From: Gerris lacustris
Lineage: Eukaryota > Arthropoda > Insecta > Hemiptera > Gerridae
Length of the DNA: 64,000 bases
Direction of reading: 5' to 3'
Assembly (NCBI GenBank): GCA_951217055.1
Contig: OX578277.1
Coordinates: 105,036,119-105,100,118, forward strand
In this document: positions 23,608-35,952 of the stretch, piece after piece
Position numbering within the stretch: position 1 is the stretch's first letter
Layout of the letters: every line of letters begins with the position of its first letter
Translations under genes and position numbers: made by a program
Notes under the pieces: model-generated
The model's input: the letters and a program-made list of their open reading frames with translations, nothing else
Database searches by the model: none
Told to the model about the DNA's origin: nothing

Positions 23608-24049
23608 ATTTCATTTAATTGCGCTCTGGATCTTTAAAAGTTTATTTTTATTCCCTTTCAGAATTCTAATATTACCTCTAATAAATTGGCAGGTAATAAT
23701 TATAATTATAACTACGTAAAGCATAAATTATTATTAAATTTAAATATTAATATTTATATAGAAATTCTTTCTTTCGGTCTATGTGGGTAGTGTTTAGTTA
23801 AAAAATATAATTACTTCTTCATCTTTCAAAATCACCTGCTATATTTCAACCCCACCTTGGGTCATTTTCAAGCTACAAAATAACAATTTATGTCAAACAT
23901 TAATTTAAAAAAATCTAAAAACAAATTTATAACAATTTAAACAAAAGTATCACATTCTATAGCTATTTCAAAACCATTTTGATTTTTCATCCACACAACT
24001 AAGGATATTAGTATTTCTACATAAAATTTTTTTATTTTATTTATACTCT

Positions 24050-24082
<33 letters not shown>

Positions 24083-24679
24083 CAAAGAAACATACCTGTT
24101 TTTGAATTCAATTTGAATCCTAGTCTAAATTTTGTTTTTTCTGTATTAAAATTTTTATCTTTCAATCTCCAAACCATATTTTAAAAATTATCAGCTGTCT
24201 TCCTATAAAGATATAATTATTATTATTAATAAATAAATTTATTAATTAGTTATTCTAAAATATCGCTAATTTAAAAAGAAACTTACACAGCCTTGTCAAT
24301 CTATCACAAAAAAACAATTTTTAAACACATAAACTAATAAAATATAATTCATTTTCTATAAGAAAATGTGTCTACTGATAATAAAATATTATCACTGATA
24401 ACAGGCATAGTGTTATCACAATGCATACTAAGGTATGCACTACATTTATGTTATGCAGTATTGTCTACATCACTAGAATAAGGAAAAACATTGATTGAAT
24501 AACACATTTTTAACAATTTAATTCTACCTATTTAAATATTATTTATTAATTATTTATTTTTAACACCTTAATTCTACTCATTATTATTTATTTAAAAATA
24601 TAATATTATACTGTGTTCTTAATGTTATTACTATTATGCTTACATTTAATATAATGGAAATTATTGTTATTTATTATTT

Positions 24680-25006
24680 TTAAAACGCTGGTCTTATATC
24701 TTGTAAAATAGACATGTAATATTTATTAAAATCTCTTGAATCAGTTTTAAAATTCATTGTTTTTTCCTCTAAAGTAATGTGGGCGCTTTCAAGCAATAAT
24801 CTTTTAAATTTATTATTTTCTGTATTAAGAATTTTAGTCCTTTCAAAATTCATACTGTGTCCATTATTCAGTCTAATATGTTCAACCAACGCAGTAGTAC
24901 CTTTATTCAAATTATCAATTTCATCAATATTATAAGTTGTGCAGTCTTTATTATTACTATCTTTGTTTTTATTTTTATTATTTTTATTTTGAAAAGTTTT
25001 TATATT
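24680..25006 (-). pseudogene. Penelope-like GIY-YIG fragment, copy B
   Basis: Duplicate of 10619-10945 at offset 14061; the predicted residues are identical. Confidence 0.6.
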
Positions 25007-25488
25007 CGCCTTATTATTAATTAAATTTAAATTAAAAAAAATAATCTTAAAATTTGTTATATTTTATCTATAATAGTTGACTAAAGAACTTTTTCTAAAA
25101 TGTTAAATTATATCTAAAAATTTAAATAAAATCAGACAACATTTGGAGTTAAAACATCAATAGCTGATGTATATTCATTTGATTGAAACTAAAATTCACC
25201 AACAGAATAATTTTTTTTTTTTTTAAATAAAAATATTGGTTATATAAAAATAGAAATATATGGTTAGAAATATGGCAGTTTCAATAGGGAAAAAGGTAGA
25301 AAAACTTTTACGATCCTAAGCCAAATATTCTTTTGACCTAATAATATCTCTTACTGAAATATACCAAGCCTTGACTGAAACCCGTGAAACTATTTCAAAC
25401 ACACCTGTCTTCTTGTTTCTTTTATCAATGGACCAAATAAAACAAATAAATAACCATTAACAAGACAAATCTAGAGCAGGTTTTACTT

Positions 25489-25492
<4 letters not shown>

Positions 25493-25556
<64 letters not shown>
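25493..25556. repeat. (AT)n microsatellite, copy B
   Basis: Equivalent of 11431-11505, about ten bases shorter. Confidence 0.95.
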
Positions 25557-25559
<3 letters not shown>

Positions 25560-25831
25560 AGAGAGTCTTACGTGTAAAGAAAGCAATCTAACACGAGTCA
25601 CACATGCTTATGTTTTACAGTTGTTAATTTATCATTTCCCCACTAGAGTGCTTTGACCATTTTTCATTTAATAAAAAAATTAAAATATAATATTAAGCTG
25701 TGAGATAAGAATCTATATGCATATTTAGATATTTGTAATTAATTAGGTTACATTAAACAACTAAAACAAAATTATAAATATACAGTATACAGTGTATCCC
25801 AAGATAGTGTATCCGAAAGAAAAATTGTTTA

Positions 25832-26394
25832 TCATTTTTGGGTTCAATAATATTAAGTCAATAATTATAATCATATCCATAAAAACACCTCCTACTTGCT
25901 CTAGAAACCTGTAAGAATGATAATATTTTCTTGATTTCGAGTAAAGGGTGTTCATTTTTTTAAACACTTATCAAAGTAAACTCCCTTAGTAAAACCCTTA
26001 CTTTTGATGGTATATTTGGAATCGTGAAAACATTACATTTTAGAAGGAAAATATAATACTTACACATCAAATCAGCTAACATTAGATTATAAAATAGGTT
26101 TTCTTTAGTATCACTACAAGGAATTAATAATTAAAACCAATATTACCTAATTAAAATACAAATATTACAAAAAAAAAAAAAAAAACAATATTGCATTGCT
26201 ACCAAATTCTGTACAAATGGGGGCAAAAATTTGTACAGAATCTAATATTTATAAATAAAAATAATCTAGGGGGGGGGGGGGTATTAGTGGCAGTAATTCT
26301 TTGCTTTAGTTTAATTCTGGCATTTTCCGACTTCATTTATATTAAAATTTAATGTGATATCGCTGTTCGTTAAAGTTAATAATTTATTATTTGT
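25832..26394. other. Unique AT-rich sequence after the duplication
   Basis: This is the first sequence after the end of copy B. It has an A run at about 26169-26184 and a G13 run at about 26269-26281. TTCTGTACAAATGG and AATTTGTACAGAATC at 26205-26241 form a short inverted repeat. No coding frame. Confidence 0.55.
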
Positions 26395-27010
26395 GTTTTT
26401 AGGGTTTTGTAGATATTTCTCAAAATCCTTAAGCCGAGGGTGATGTGTCCGTCTGTCCGTCGCTCTTTGGTTCATAGAGCCCGAACCTTTAAGCAAGAGA
26501 GCTGAAATTTGCAACACTGGCGCAACTCTTGGACCCAACCACAGGAAAAATATACAGAAGTTAAAAATTATATATGCCCGTGAGCAAGTTGCAAAAAAGT
26601 AGTAAACAATTTTTTTTTTTTTAATTTTGACTGGGGTATCAAATGAAAGCGACTGAATAATAGGTTACAAATATGCATATATGTTTTTTTAAATTTTGAA
26701 TTCTCAATTGGTTTTATTAGTCAACATAATATACTCAGCGAAATGTACTCCTCCCCCAACCACTATATAACAGCAGGTCCTAAAATTTCGAAATAATTCA
26801 TGCTAATACCTTATTGTGGGGCGATGAAAATTCCGGGAGGGCATTCTCAATTTTTAACAATTGCCAATTATATGTGCCCGAAAATGTGACGTGCGCCTAA
26901 TTATTTTTTTTAAATTTTGAGTGGGGTAGCAAATAAACTGCTGAAGAGTAGGATACAAATATATATATACTTTTTTTTAAATTTTGTTTAACAATTGGTT
27001 TAACCAAGTG
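26395..27010 (+). repeat. R6 repeat, two partial copies in tandem
   Basis: It opens with TGTCCGTCTGTCCGTCGCTC. It then shows the R6 order at 26600-26830 and again, shortened, at 26870-27010 (TTTTAAATTTTGAGTGGGGTAGCAAAT). The related copy is at 8390-8700. Confidence 0.55.
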
Positions 27011-27280
27011 ATTGTCAGATCTTTGTAAATAAAATAAATAAATATTTATCTAAAAGGGTCAAGTCATTGTAGCGACGAATGTTAAGGCCAGATTCGGTTT
27101 TTTGAATGTATAAAATGAAAAATTATCCAAACAATATTTAATTCCGACTAATGTACAGACACAACATTAATTTTATATATATATATTAGATTAAGCAGGA
27201 GTTTCTATAAAATAATTTATTTCTTGAATACCTACAAATAAATAATTTGTTTTTCATCAGTGCTATGTCATAGGACAAAC

Positions 27281-27282
<2 letters not shown>
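27011..27282. other. Unassigned AT-rich stretch
   Basis: Nothing recognisable. Confidence 0.5.

Positions 27283-27368
<86 letters not shown>
27283..27368. repeat. (AT)n microsatellite
   Basis: A pure AT run of about 85 bases. 27369-27845 is unassigned AT-rich sequence. Confidence 0.95.
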
Positions 27369-27372
<4 letters not shown>

Positions 27373-27845
27373 TCGTTAAAGTGAGTAAGAAGAAAGATTA
27401 TTTTTCAAATCTAACAGTTATAAAGTTTTGCTTCTAAAAAGCCATCGAGAACAGAAAGGTTAACTCCTATGAAAAATTACTTCTTTCTTTAAAAAAAAAA
27501 TCTCATTTTTTTATTGTTTTTGTTTTGTGCGAGTTACTTATTTTATTTTTCTCTTGTATATTTTTATTGTTCAATAAAAAAATTAAATATTTCTTTGTTT
27601 CGTTTTCTTTTAGTTTTGACTGATCAAATATAAAACATAAATAAGTTTGTCAATTAGTGTGGCACATAGCTTCCTCGCATCCTATTACACCAATGGTTAC
27701 ATGAGATTTCAACCGGTTTCGACTTTTTAAAGGTTCACAACTATATTTTAAGCATATTACATTTTTGCAGTCGTTTGAAATACCATAGGATATTTGAGGG
27801 TAATTTTCGACAAACTGATAACATTTCTTAAAGAGTGATCAGTTC

Positions 27846-28160
27846 TATTAAATATATGGTATATTTGGCTATTAAATATATGGTTAATATATGGCTATTA
27901 AATATAGGGTTAATATATGGTAATTAAATACATGGTTAATATATGGCTATTAAATATATGGTTAATATATAGCTATTAAATATATGGTTAATATGAATAT
28001 GGCTATTAAATATATGGTTAATAAATGGCTTTTAAATATATGGTTAATAAATGGCTATTAAATATATGGTTAATATATGGTTAATGTATGGTTAATATAT
28101 GGCTATTAAATATATGGTTAATATATGGTTAATATATGGCTATTAAATATATTGTTAATA
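27846..28160. repeat. 26-bp minisatellite
   Basis: About a dozen copies of a unit TTAAATATATGGTTAATATATGGCTA with a 26-base spacing (for example GGCTATTA at 27867 and 27893). Some units are shortened to TGGTTAATATA. No coding meaning. Confidence 0.9.
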
Positions 28161-28179
28161 AAACAAAATTGTGGTTTCG

Positions 28180-28470
28180 ATTCCCAGTTAGGTCACATTT
28201 ATATAAAAACTCAAATCATATTTGAGCAAAAAGTTTAAATTAATTTTAGACTAACAATGGGCTAATTATGAACAAACCGTCCAAATTTCATCAAAATCGG
28301 ACGAATAGTTTTTATGATATTATGGTGGTTGGCAAAATTTTTGAACAGCAGACAGACAGACAGACAAAATACCAAAAAAGGTCCCTGACAGCTGAAAATT
28401 ATGTCTCCTCAGGATTCATACAAAAATGCCAGCACAACACTTCCGTTACCTTCATTTAGATTGGAAGGTA
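28180..28470 (+). repeat. R5-type interspersed repeat fragment
   Basis: It contains CCAAATTTCATCAAAATCGG, a GACAGACAGACAGAC run and GGTCCCTGACAGCTGAAAAT. The same phrase style occurs at 31790, 35220 and 49770. A 63-codon frame through it is a by-product. 28471-28873 holds nothing recognisable. Confidence 0.5.
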
Positions 28471-28873
28471 AATAAATAAATATATTATATAACATAAAAT
28501 GATTACTAAAAAGAAAACAGATTATTTTTTTCGATTTCTTTGTGTTGTTATATTTTTATAAATCCCAATCAAATTTGAACAGAAGAGAATGAAAAATCCA
28601 ATCAGCTTTACACGTGTGTTGATAAAGTCACTAGATTTGATTATTTTTCTGCACTTAATTCGTTGAACAAAGGTATTTTTATGTATAGAATTTAAAAGCA
28701 GTAGTCCGTTAAAATTGGTTTTATAATTGGCTCTGCTAAAATTGATTGAAGAACTTCGTAGTAAAAAATACCCCATCACGTTTTCTTTAGGAAGAAGAAG
28801 AAAGCTAATTCGAGACAACTCAGGAACGGGACAAATAAAATAATAAAAAAAATAAAAAAATAAAAAAAATACT

Positions 28874-29650
28874 TGTGGTGTCGCGGGACACCCGGTAGGA
28901 ACGAAGCTCCTTACATTTTTTCATTAAATATAAAATCACACTGCTAAGTACGTATACGTTGCTAACTACTTACACATGGCGGAGTTAGAAAAGAGACAAA
29001 ATTAAAAGTAACGAACTGTTAGTAATAGCAGAGTTAAGGCAAAATTAAAAGAAAATCATTATTTGTATAATTAAAGCAAGCGTCTTACTATAAATATATA
29101 GTGAATATAAGAAAAAAGTTGATCATGATGAGTTTATAGTGAAAGAGTATGTTTGTTAAAGGAGTTTGGATTGAAATAGGACTGTTTTCTACCTACCCGG
29201 CCAATTAATTTAAAATATTATAAAATATATCTCTTCCCTACTCTACAGCTTCTGCTTGTATCAGGGTGAAATTTTACATGATTATATTTTATTTATTTAC
29301 AAAGCAAAGTGACATTTTTGGCATAATATAAAACAAACATAATCAAAACAAGTCAAGTAACAGGCTTCCTTAATAACACTTTTTCCTTAAAAAAAAGCTT
29401 ACGTTTAAGCGAGCGTTGAACGTGAACGCTTGGGCGGATAACGTTTTCCGACGAACTCAGCCTGGGCATTGGTAAAATGAACATGTGTACCAAATTTCAA
29501 CTAACTCGGTGATATTTTACTCAAGTTATCGTCATCTCTAGATTTCGTGACGGATTTTGCGTGACGGTGATTTTGTGACGGTGATTTTAGTCTTTTTTTT
29601 CGGTTCACTCCCGGGCTCCAGAACGTGCCATAAGGAACTTCGTTCCAAAA
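28874..29650 (+). mobile_element. R2 element
   Basis: The left end has GGAACGAAGCTCCTTA (from 28898) and the right end TAAGGAACTTCGTTCC, an inverted pair with one mismatch. The middle (about 29275-29395) is replaced or deleted compared with 32930-33812. Non-coding. GGGCGGATAACG and CTCCCGGGCTCCA are shared landmarks. Confidence 0.8.
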
Positions 29651-30461
29651 CTAGCTTCATTAAATTATAATAAATTACAATTATCAAAATTTGTAAATAA
29701 TTGACATAAGTATGTTGTAAAAGAAAACTTCCTTCCCGTTTAACAATATATACAAGGTATACCTTGTAATATTACATTTCAAATAAAAAAAATGGTTTAT
29801 ATAGCTTTATGAATGGGTGTAATTGCATCGTCTTTTCCCAATTGCATGGATTTATTCTAATGTAAACAAGAATTCACTAAGCCAGAAACAAAGTGAGCCA
29901 TCATAAAAACTAGATACCATGAACGTTAAATAAATTGTTTACTGCATGACTGCACCTAGAAAATATCAACATGAACTTAATTCTACCTTACTACAGCATT
30001 AAAGCTATTTCCATAGTTAAAAAAAATAAGTATGGTTGACCCCGCATAAAGGAGGGTTTTTTGAACTTAGTTTTAGAATAATTCAACTCAGAATCCAAAT
30101 GCGTTTTCTTGTATAAACTTATTATTAAAGTTTTCTGCCTTTTACATTATTACAATATTCATTTTACTTTATATTTTAGCGTTTTATTAACAATTTAAAA
30201 ACTAGAGATAAGGGGAGGGGAAGGGGGAGATAAAACATAAAAATATGATAATATTATAACGTTAAATAGTCTACCAATTATTGTGGCATATAGCTTACTC
30301 GTGTCACAGTGTACTATATTACTGGTGTTATGCTTTTACAACCATCTTATTATCAAAATTATTATGATTTTGTACTATATTATTATTAATATATATATTA
30401 TTAATAATATATTATTATTAGTTTAATGATTGCAGACAGTTAATAGTTATTTATGTAACTA
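29651..30461. other. Unassigned AT-rich stretch
   Basis: It holds TATACAAGGTATACCTTGTA (about 29749-29768), an inverted repeat, and a purine-rich GGGGAGGGGAAGGGGG run at about 30212-30227. No coding frame. Confidence 0.45.
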
Positions 30462-31365
30462 GGCAGCAAAATGGAATTTTACTGACGAGTGATTAGATTA
30501 GCCTCCGAGCCGAAGGCGAGGACAGGCTATGATAATTAACTGTCGAGGCAAAGCCGAGGCAGGTAATTTACCTATTTGACTGCCGAGGCGAAGCCAAGGC
30601 AAGCAATGAATAAACGAGGCATAAATGTTTCCTTTGCTGCCTTGTTGCATACAATATTTTATCTACTTGCGGCAGAAAAATGAAGCTGCTAAAATGTTAT
30701 CTTTATTAATATAACATAGTTAATAACAATGTGTCATATTAATATAGATAATAACATATGTATTAACTAACATTAATGTTCAAATAAGAAACGGGAATAA
30801 TAACAATAAGTGAAAAGCAAACTCAATCTATAACAACAAAATACGAAACATACGAAAGATATCTTCTATTGCTTAAAAGAAAAGAAGTAACTAGGATACA
30901 TCAAGAAAAGTAGCGTCTAATCTAGAATGACTTCAATAATAAAAATAATATGTATGTTCAATGTTTACATGACGCTGCAGTATAGCCAGTGACTCTACTA
31001 TTTTTTTTATTTAAAGATCTACTAATCATTGAACTTATTTAACAGAATTAACAAATATAAACAAATTATTTTATTATAAAAACGTTTATTTATTAAATAT
31101 TACTTATTAAACTATAATATATAATGTTATAAGATAGAGATAATAGTATAAACTGTTCTTGCCAAAATAAGAGGTTATGACACGCAGTGGTAAACACTGT
31201 TACTTTCTCTGCCTAGGCAGAGAAATATTTCCTTGCCTAGGCAGAGAAAGTATTTTCCTGACTGTTTTAACTACTTTCCTGCCTGTTTTTAATATTTTAA
31301 TGACAAATCAGGGAAATAGCACTTTCCAGCCTAAAAACAGTTAAGTAATGTTTAATTTTGCTGCC
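30462..31365. mobile_element. R7 element with GGCAGCAAAAT ends
   Basis: GGCAGCAAAAT at 30462 and ATTTTGCTGCC at 31355-31365 are inverted ends. Both ends are rich in near-palindromes of the type GCCGAGGCGAAGCC and GCCTAGGCAGAG. A perfect 22-base palindrome centred on CCTAGG lies at 31204-31225, and a second CCTAGG palindrome at about 31232-31250. No transposase frame. The flanks do not show a clear target duplication. About 30880-31190 matches the flanks of the BEL element at 60220-60303 and 63686-63900, giving an empty-site paralogue. Confidence 0.6.
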
Positions 31366-31599
31366 GCGAGTATTATTATTGGATATTATTATTGGGTCAT
31401 CTTCGGGCTATATTCGGCAAATCATAAAAATTGCTTAAACATCAAATGAGTTGATCAAAAGTACAGGTGTATAAATACGTAAAATAAGGTTTTTTTGTGC
31501 GCATGTGCACAAAAAAGGATGGGCACAGAAGCTTTAAACTTTTATGGAACCAGACTATTTTTAGATTTGTTCTTGGTACTTAATCAAGGATTAAGATAT

Positions 31600-32000
31600 T
31601 TCCTCGAAGGATATAAATTTAAAGCTATGTGATCGTACTGAAGAACGAAAAATTTTAAAGTTTCCGATTGCAAAAATTCCAAGACAGAAATCAGTGTCAG
31701 ACATCACGGAACATTTTTGGTTTTTGGGTCACTCAATTTTGGCGAACCAACATAATATCTTAAAAACTACTTGTCCGATATTAATGAAATTTGAAAGGTA
31801 AAACATAATTATCCCATTATGATAGGTCGTATTATTATGATAGGTCATAATTAGCTCATTGTTGGTCCCATAACTTAACCTTCTGCACACATTTGCTTTT
31901 TTCCACATACGCACAAACATACATTTATTTACACTAATATATTCAAAAGTACTCATCTGATTTTTATGAAATTCAGATGGTTCGTCCAAAGTAGCCCGCA
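31600..32000 (+). repeat. R5 interspersed repeat
   Basis: It shares with 34960-35370 and 49600-49935 the order GCGAACCAACAT, TCCGATxTTAATGAAATTTG, a segment like TCATAATTAGCTCATTGTTG, CACAAACATACATTTATTTA and ACTCATCTGATTTTTATGAA. Non-coding; the family is unknown to me. Confidence 0.55.
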
Positions 32001-32929
32001 GATGGGCCCAGATTTATTTCAACTGTCTGCGCTCTTAAAATTTCGCTAAATTTATTATTTAATCCATGAAAAAAATCAGAAACATTTTGACACATTTAAA
32101 AAAAACAGGGGCAAAATGAAATAAATAGAATTTAAAATCACAAAAGCATTAAAGTATACGAAGCTATATGAGCCACACTCATAGGAAACTTTTTTTTTTT
32201 CTTTAAAAAAAAGTTAAAAATACCAGGTATAAGAAAAAATTAAAAAAAAAAAGATAATAAAGAACATAATATGTACTATAAATTTCAATCTTTTTTCCTA
32301 CCAGTATACATTGAAAAATATAAAGAAAAAAACTTTGTATTTTACCACTAATGTTTCACCTTCTCTTATAAATTGAAGAGGAAGGAAAATAAGAAAATTA
32401 CATTTTGTCAAGAAAATGGAAAAGTACTTTGACAAGGTGAGATCCAGGGACCTTACCTAACACCTTTATTTTTTAACATATTCCATTAGTTTATTTTTAG
32501 TTATATTACGTCCTTTGTCCTGGAAAATATTATTTTAGAAAATTTTGTTATGTTTATTAAATAAACGCTTCAAAAGACTCAAAAAACTCAAGAGTCCAAT
32601 AATTAAATTATAGTTTCATGAAGTATTATTTTTGTAATTAGATTTATCATGTTGCATAAAGTTATGAAATTAATTAATTAAAGAACTCAAGTAGAAAGAA
32701 AACCTTATGAAGGATAAAAACTGTTATTAGAAAAGCATTCTTGTCTACTAATCTGTTTTCTTTTACATTCTTTATTCCTCTAGGTCTAATGTAATAAAAT
32801 AAGCGTAATCAATTAAGACTAGAAAACATAGCAAGGTTTTTGAGATTAGAATTTAAACCTCTATACCCATAAATTTAATTAAAAAGTCAGACGGAAGGAT
32901 ATTGGCTGCACAAAATTGTATAAAAATAC
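32001..32929. other. AT-rich stretch, nothing identified
   Basis: I read both strands and found no element ends, RNA structure or coding frame. Confidence 0.55.
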
Positions 32930-33812
32930 GTGTAGTTTCGTGGGACACCCGATAGGAACGAAGTTCCTTATATTTTTCATTAAATATAAATTATAAAATC
33001 ACACTGCTAAGTACGTATACGCTGCTAACTACTTATAGATGGCGGAGTTAGAAAAGAGACAAAATTAAAAGTAACTAACTGTTTGTACGGAGATAAGGAA
33101 AAATTGAAAGAAAAGCATTATTTGTATGATTAAAGCAAGCGTCTTACAATAAATATGTATTGAGTATTGAGAAAAAAGTTAATCATGATGAATTTATAGT
33201 TAAAGAGTATGTTTGTAGTTGGTAGGAAATAGGACTATTTTCTACCTACCCGGCCTACTAATTTAAAATATATCTCTTCCCTGCTCAAAAGCGTCTGCTT
33301 GTATCAGGTTGAAATTTAACATGCCTGTTTCAATTGTACTTTACACGATGTGTAAGAAGTTGTATTACATTAAAATCGCTGCGTTTGAACGTAAGATATT
33401 GGTAAAAAAGTTGTTTTCTATATTTTATCTGCTTTTATAAATTTAGCGATCTTTATCACTTAATAGCAGTGTCAGTGTTCGTTCTACTAAAAAAAAAAAT
33501 ATTTAAAAGAGTTGCTTGTCTCATTAAATATATGAAGTTACTATTTTTTCCCGTCCTAAAAATCCAATTTTAAATTTGGAGCTACACGAGCGTACGCGTG
33601 AACGTTTGGGCGGATAACGTTGTCCAACAAACTCAGCCTACTCATTAATAAAATGAACATGTGTACCAAATTTCAACTTACTCGGTCATCTTTTACTCAA
33701 GTTATCGTTATCGGTAAATTTCGTGACGCATTGTTTTGTGACGGTGATTTTGGTCGTTTTTTGGTTTCACTCCCGGGCTTCAGAACGTGCCATAAGGAAC
33801 TTCGTTTCAAAA
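32930..33812 (+). mobile_element. R2 element (most complete copy)
   Basis: The left end is GTGGGACACCCGATA then GGAACGAAGTTCCTTA (32954-32970). The right end is ATAAGGAACTTCGTTTC (to about 33807), so the ends form a 16-base inverted repeat. GGAAC-GAA-GTTCC is itself a hairpin. Internal landmarks are TAAAGCAAGCGTCTTAC, TTCTGCTTGTATCAGGTTGA, GGGCGGATAACGTTGTCC and TCAAGTTATCGTTATCGG. The short frames at 33620-33921 on both strands are by-products. Confidence 0.8.
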
Positions 33813-34401
33813 AAGAATAATACAATGGAACTTGTTTAGTAAAGAATTGCCTTGACAAGACAACTTGACATATCTCAGGCATATTTCCTCGAATCCTTCC
33901 ACAAGCGTCACGTTTCTTCATTTCACTTACATCTTGTCTTGGGTAAATCTAACTAAGCAAATTTTATATTTTTTAATTTTATTATTATTATTTATTTATT
34001 TTTTTTTAATTTGTACTTTATAAGGCACAAACTTTTATTAAATTTGGCATTGAGAAGATTCTGAAAAACGAAATTTGTTGATGTCTCCGAATTAAAAAAT
34101 CGGTCCAAGACAACTCAGACTAACTTTATTACTAGGTTTGCAATGCAGTTGTCTGCTTGCAATATTGAGCTGAGCGTGCATTTTAATCTTAACCAATAAA
34201 CATTTGTATTTATAAACAGCTGAAATCGGATCAAAAATAGTAAAATCTATTTTTAATTATAAAGCATTTTTTCCTGTTTTTTCATTTTATCCCCCTCTTA
34301 AATGAAAATATGACAAAAGTGAACATAACAACAATAACTGTACTCGTAAAGAGCTTTCCAACGACAAGCGTCATGAAGGGCATATACTATTTTCACTTTT
34401 G
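33813..34401. other. Unassigned AT-rich stretch
   Basis: Nothing recognisable; an AT-rich block at 33960-34010. Confidence 0.5.
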
Positions 34402-34655
34402 TACCCCGTACCCCTGTGTAGGAATTTGGACCATTTCAGATTTATACCTTCCTGTGGTTGGTCACTATGACCGTGCCTAATTTCGTTTGAATCGGTTCAG
34501 CCGTTCAGGAAGAAACTTTTTTACCCCGTTCCCCGTACCCCTGGGTACCAATTTGGACCATTTCAGATTTTCACCTTTCTGTGGTTAGTCACTATGACCG
34601 TGCCAAATTTTTTGCAGATCGGTTCAGCCGTTCAGGAGGAGTATGCGTCTGAAAA
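34402..34655. repeat. Two tandem ~127-bp units
   Basis: TACCCCTG-GTA-AATTTGGACC, TTTCAGATTT, CTGTGGTTxGTCACTATGAC, CGGTTCAGCCGTTCAGGA occur twice, 127 bases apart (CCCCGTACCCCTG at 34404 and 34531). The GAATCGGTTCAGCCGTTCAGGA-like segment is typical of interspersed repeats in arthropods. Confidence 0.8.
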
Positions 34656-34959
34656 AATGCAAAGTGTAGTATAAGAGCTTCACTTCGCTCAGCTCAATAA
34701 TCTCGGTCCCTTTCGATTATTCAACAAAATCAGATTTATTTTCATAAATATCACGGAAACTAGATTTTCCCCGGTAAAATGCCTTACACTGTTAGATACG
34801 TATATAAATGAACTACAAGAACTTACAATTTTTTTTCTACTTCAGAATATTTGAATCAACATTTTTTCAAAGTTGTTTTAGTGTTTGTTGGGTGTAGCGC
34901 CCGTAAATTTGGATGAAATTTAGTAATTCACTCTTAGTAGTTTAGGATCCACACGTCTC

Positions 34960-35370
34960 TCAGACTACACACGACAGACAGACATTATTTAAAAACCACT
35001 TTTTTGGACTAGGGGACCTCAAAAAGTGTAAATTCATCAAAATTTCAAAATAGAATTTTCGTACCATCACAATGCTTTCTGTTTATAAGCGAAAGATAAA
35101 TTCTCTAAACAGAAATATATTTTCGACATCCGAAAAGGATTTTGATATAGTGTCTTTCAGTTGGTTAGTCAGGCATTCAATATTTTTGCGAACCACTATA
35201 TCAAAAAAACTACTAGTCCGATTATTATGAAATTTAAATGGTAGGTCATAATTTGCCCATGGTTGGTTACATAATAATTTCAACTTCATGTGCCAATTCC
35301 TTTCTCTTCAAAATGTGCACAAACTTTTATATTAATACCAATATATTTAAAAATACTCATCAGGTACAGA
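34960..35370 (+). repeat. R5 interspersed repeat
   Basis: It starts near CACACGACAGACAGACATTA and continues with GTTAGTCAGGCATTCAATAT, GCGAACCACTATATC, CGATTATTATGAAATTTAAA and GTCATAATTTGCCCATGGTT. Small frames on both strands are by-products. 35371-35820 is unassigned. Confidence 0.55.
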
Positions 35371-35820
35371 GGAGTAGAGTAAGCTACAAATCGTCCTATA
35401 TATTATTAATTAACATCATTTGCGCAAATTTAGTATTGCTTAATAAATCAATTTATTGAAGTAAAATGACAAAACAATTGTAAAATTGTAAGCCCATTAG
35501 TTTGACACATAGCTTCATCGCATCCTACCTCGTCTTTGGGGCATTTCACACCAAAGATGAACTCTGCGTCCTGGTCGCAAGTGGCATCCTTATGACACGA
35601 GCGTTCACACCGAAGTGGCACGTGCTACTTGCATCTTCTTATAACCATAGAAAAAATATAAATTTTCAATAACAACAGAATGTTTATCCTTTTTGTGCTG
35701 AATAATTACCAAGTCAGAAAATGTTTGTAAATTTAAACGTGTGATTTGGGAAAGAAAAGTTTGAGTATGTGAGATACAGAGAATTGAGAGGGGGAACAGA
35801 CAAAAAACATCCCTTGCTTG

Positions 35821-35952
35821 TACTGGATGTATTAAACCTAGTAGAACTTACTTTTACTGGATGTATTAGACCTAGTAGAACTTACTTGTACTGGATGTAT
35901 TAGACCTAGTAGAACTTACTTGTACTGGATGTATTAGACCTACTTACTTGGA
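35821..35952. repeat. 34-bp minisatellite, about four units
   Basis: TACTGGATGTATTAGACCTA followed by GTAGAACTTACTTG starts at 35821, 35855, 35889 and 35923. The fourth unit is truncated. Confidence 0.92.

Noticed and set aside
27846..28160. CRISPR-like array
   Set aside because: Units are contiguous 26-base repeats without unique spacers, in a eukaryotic setting. The same holds for 35821-35952, 44474-44830, 52662-53165 and 57651-57897.
33620..33921. Two overlapping frames of 66 and 74 codons on opposite strands
   Set aside because: They lie inside the non-coding R2 element and are not kept as open frames in the other R2 copies.
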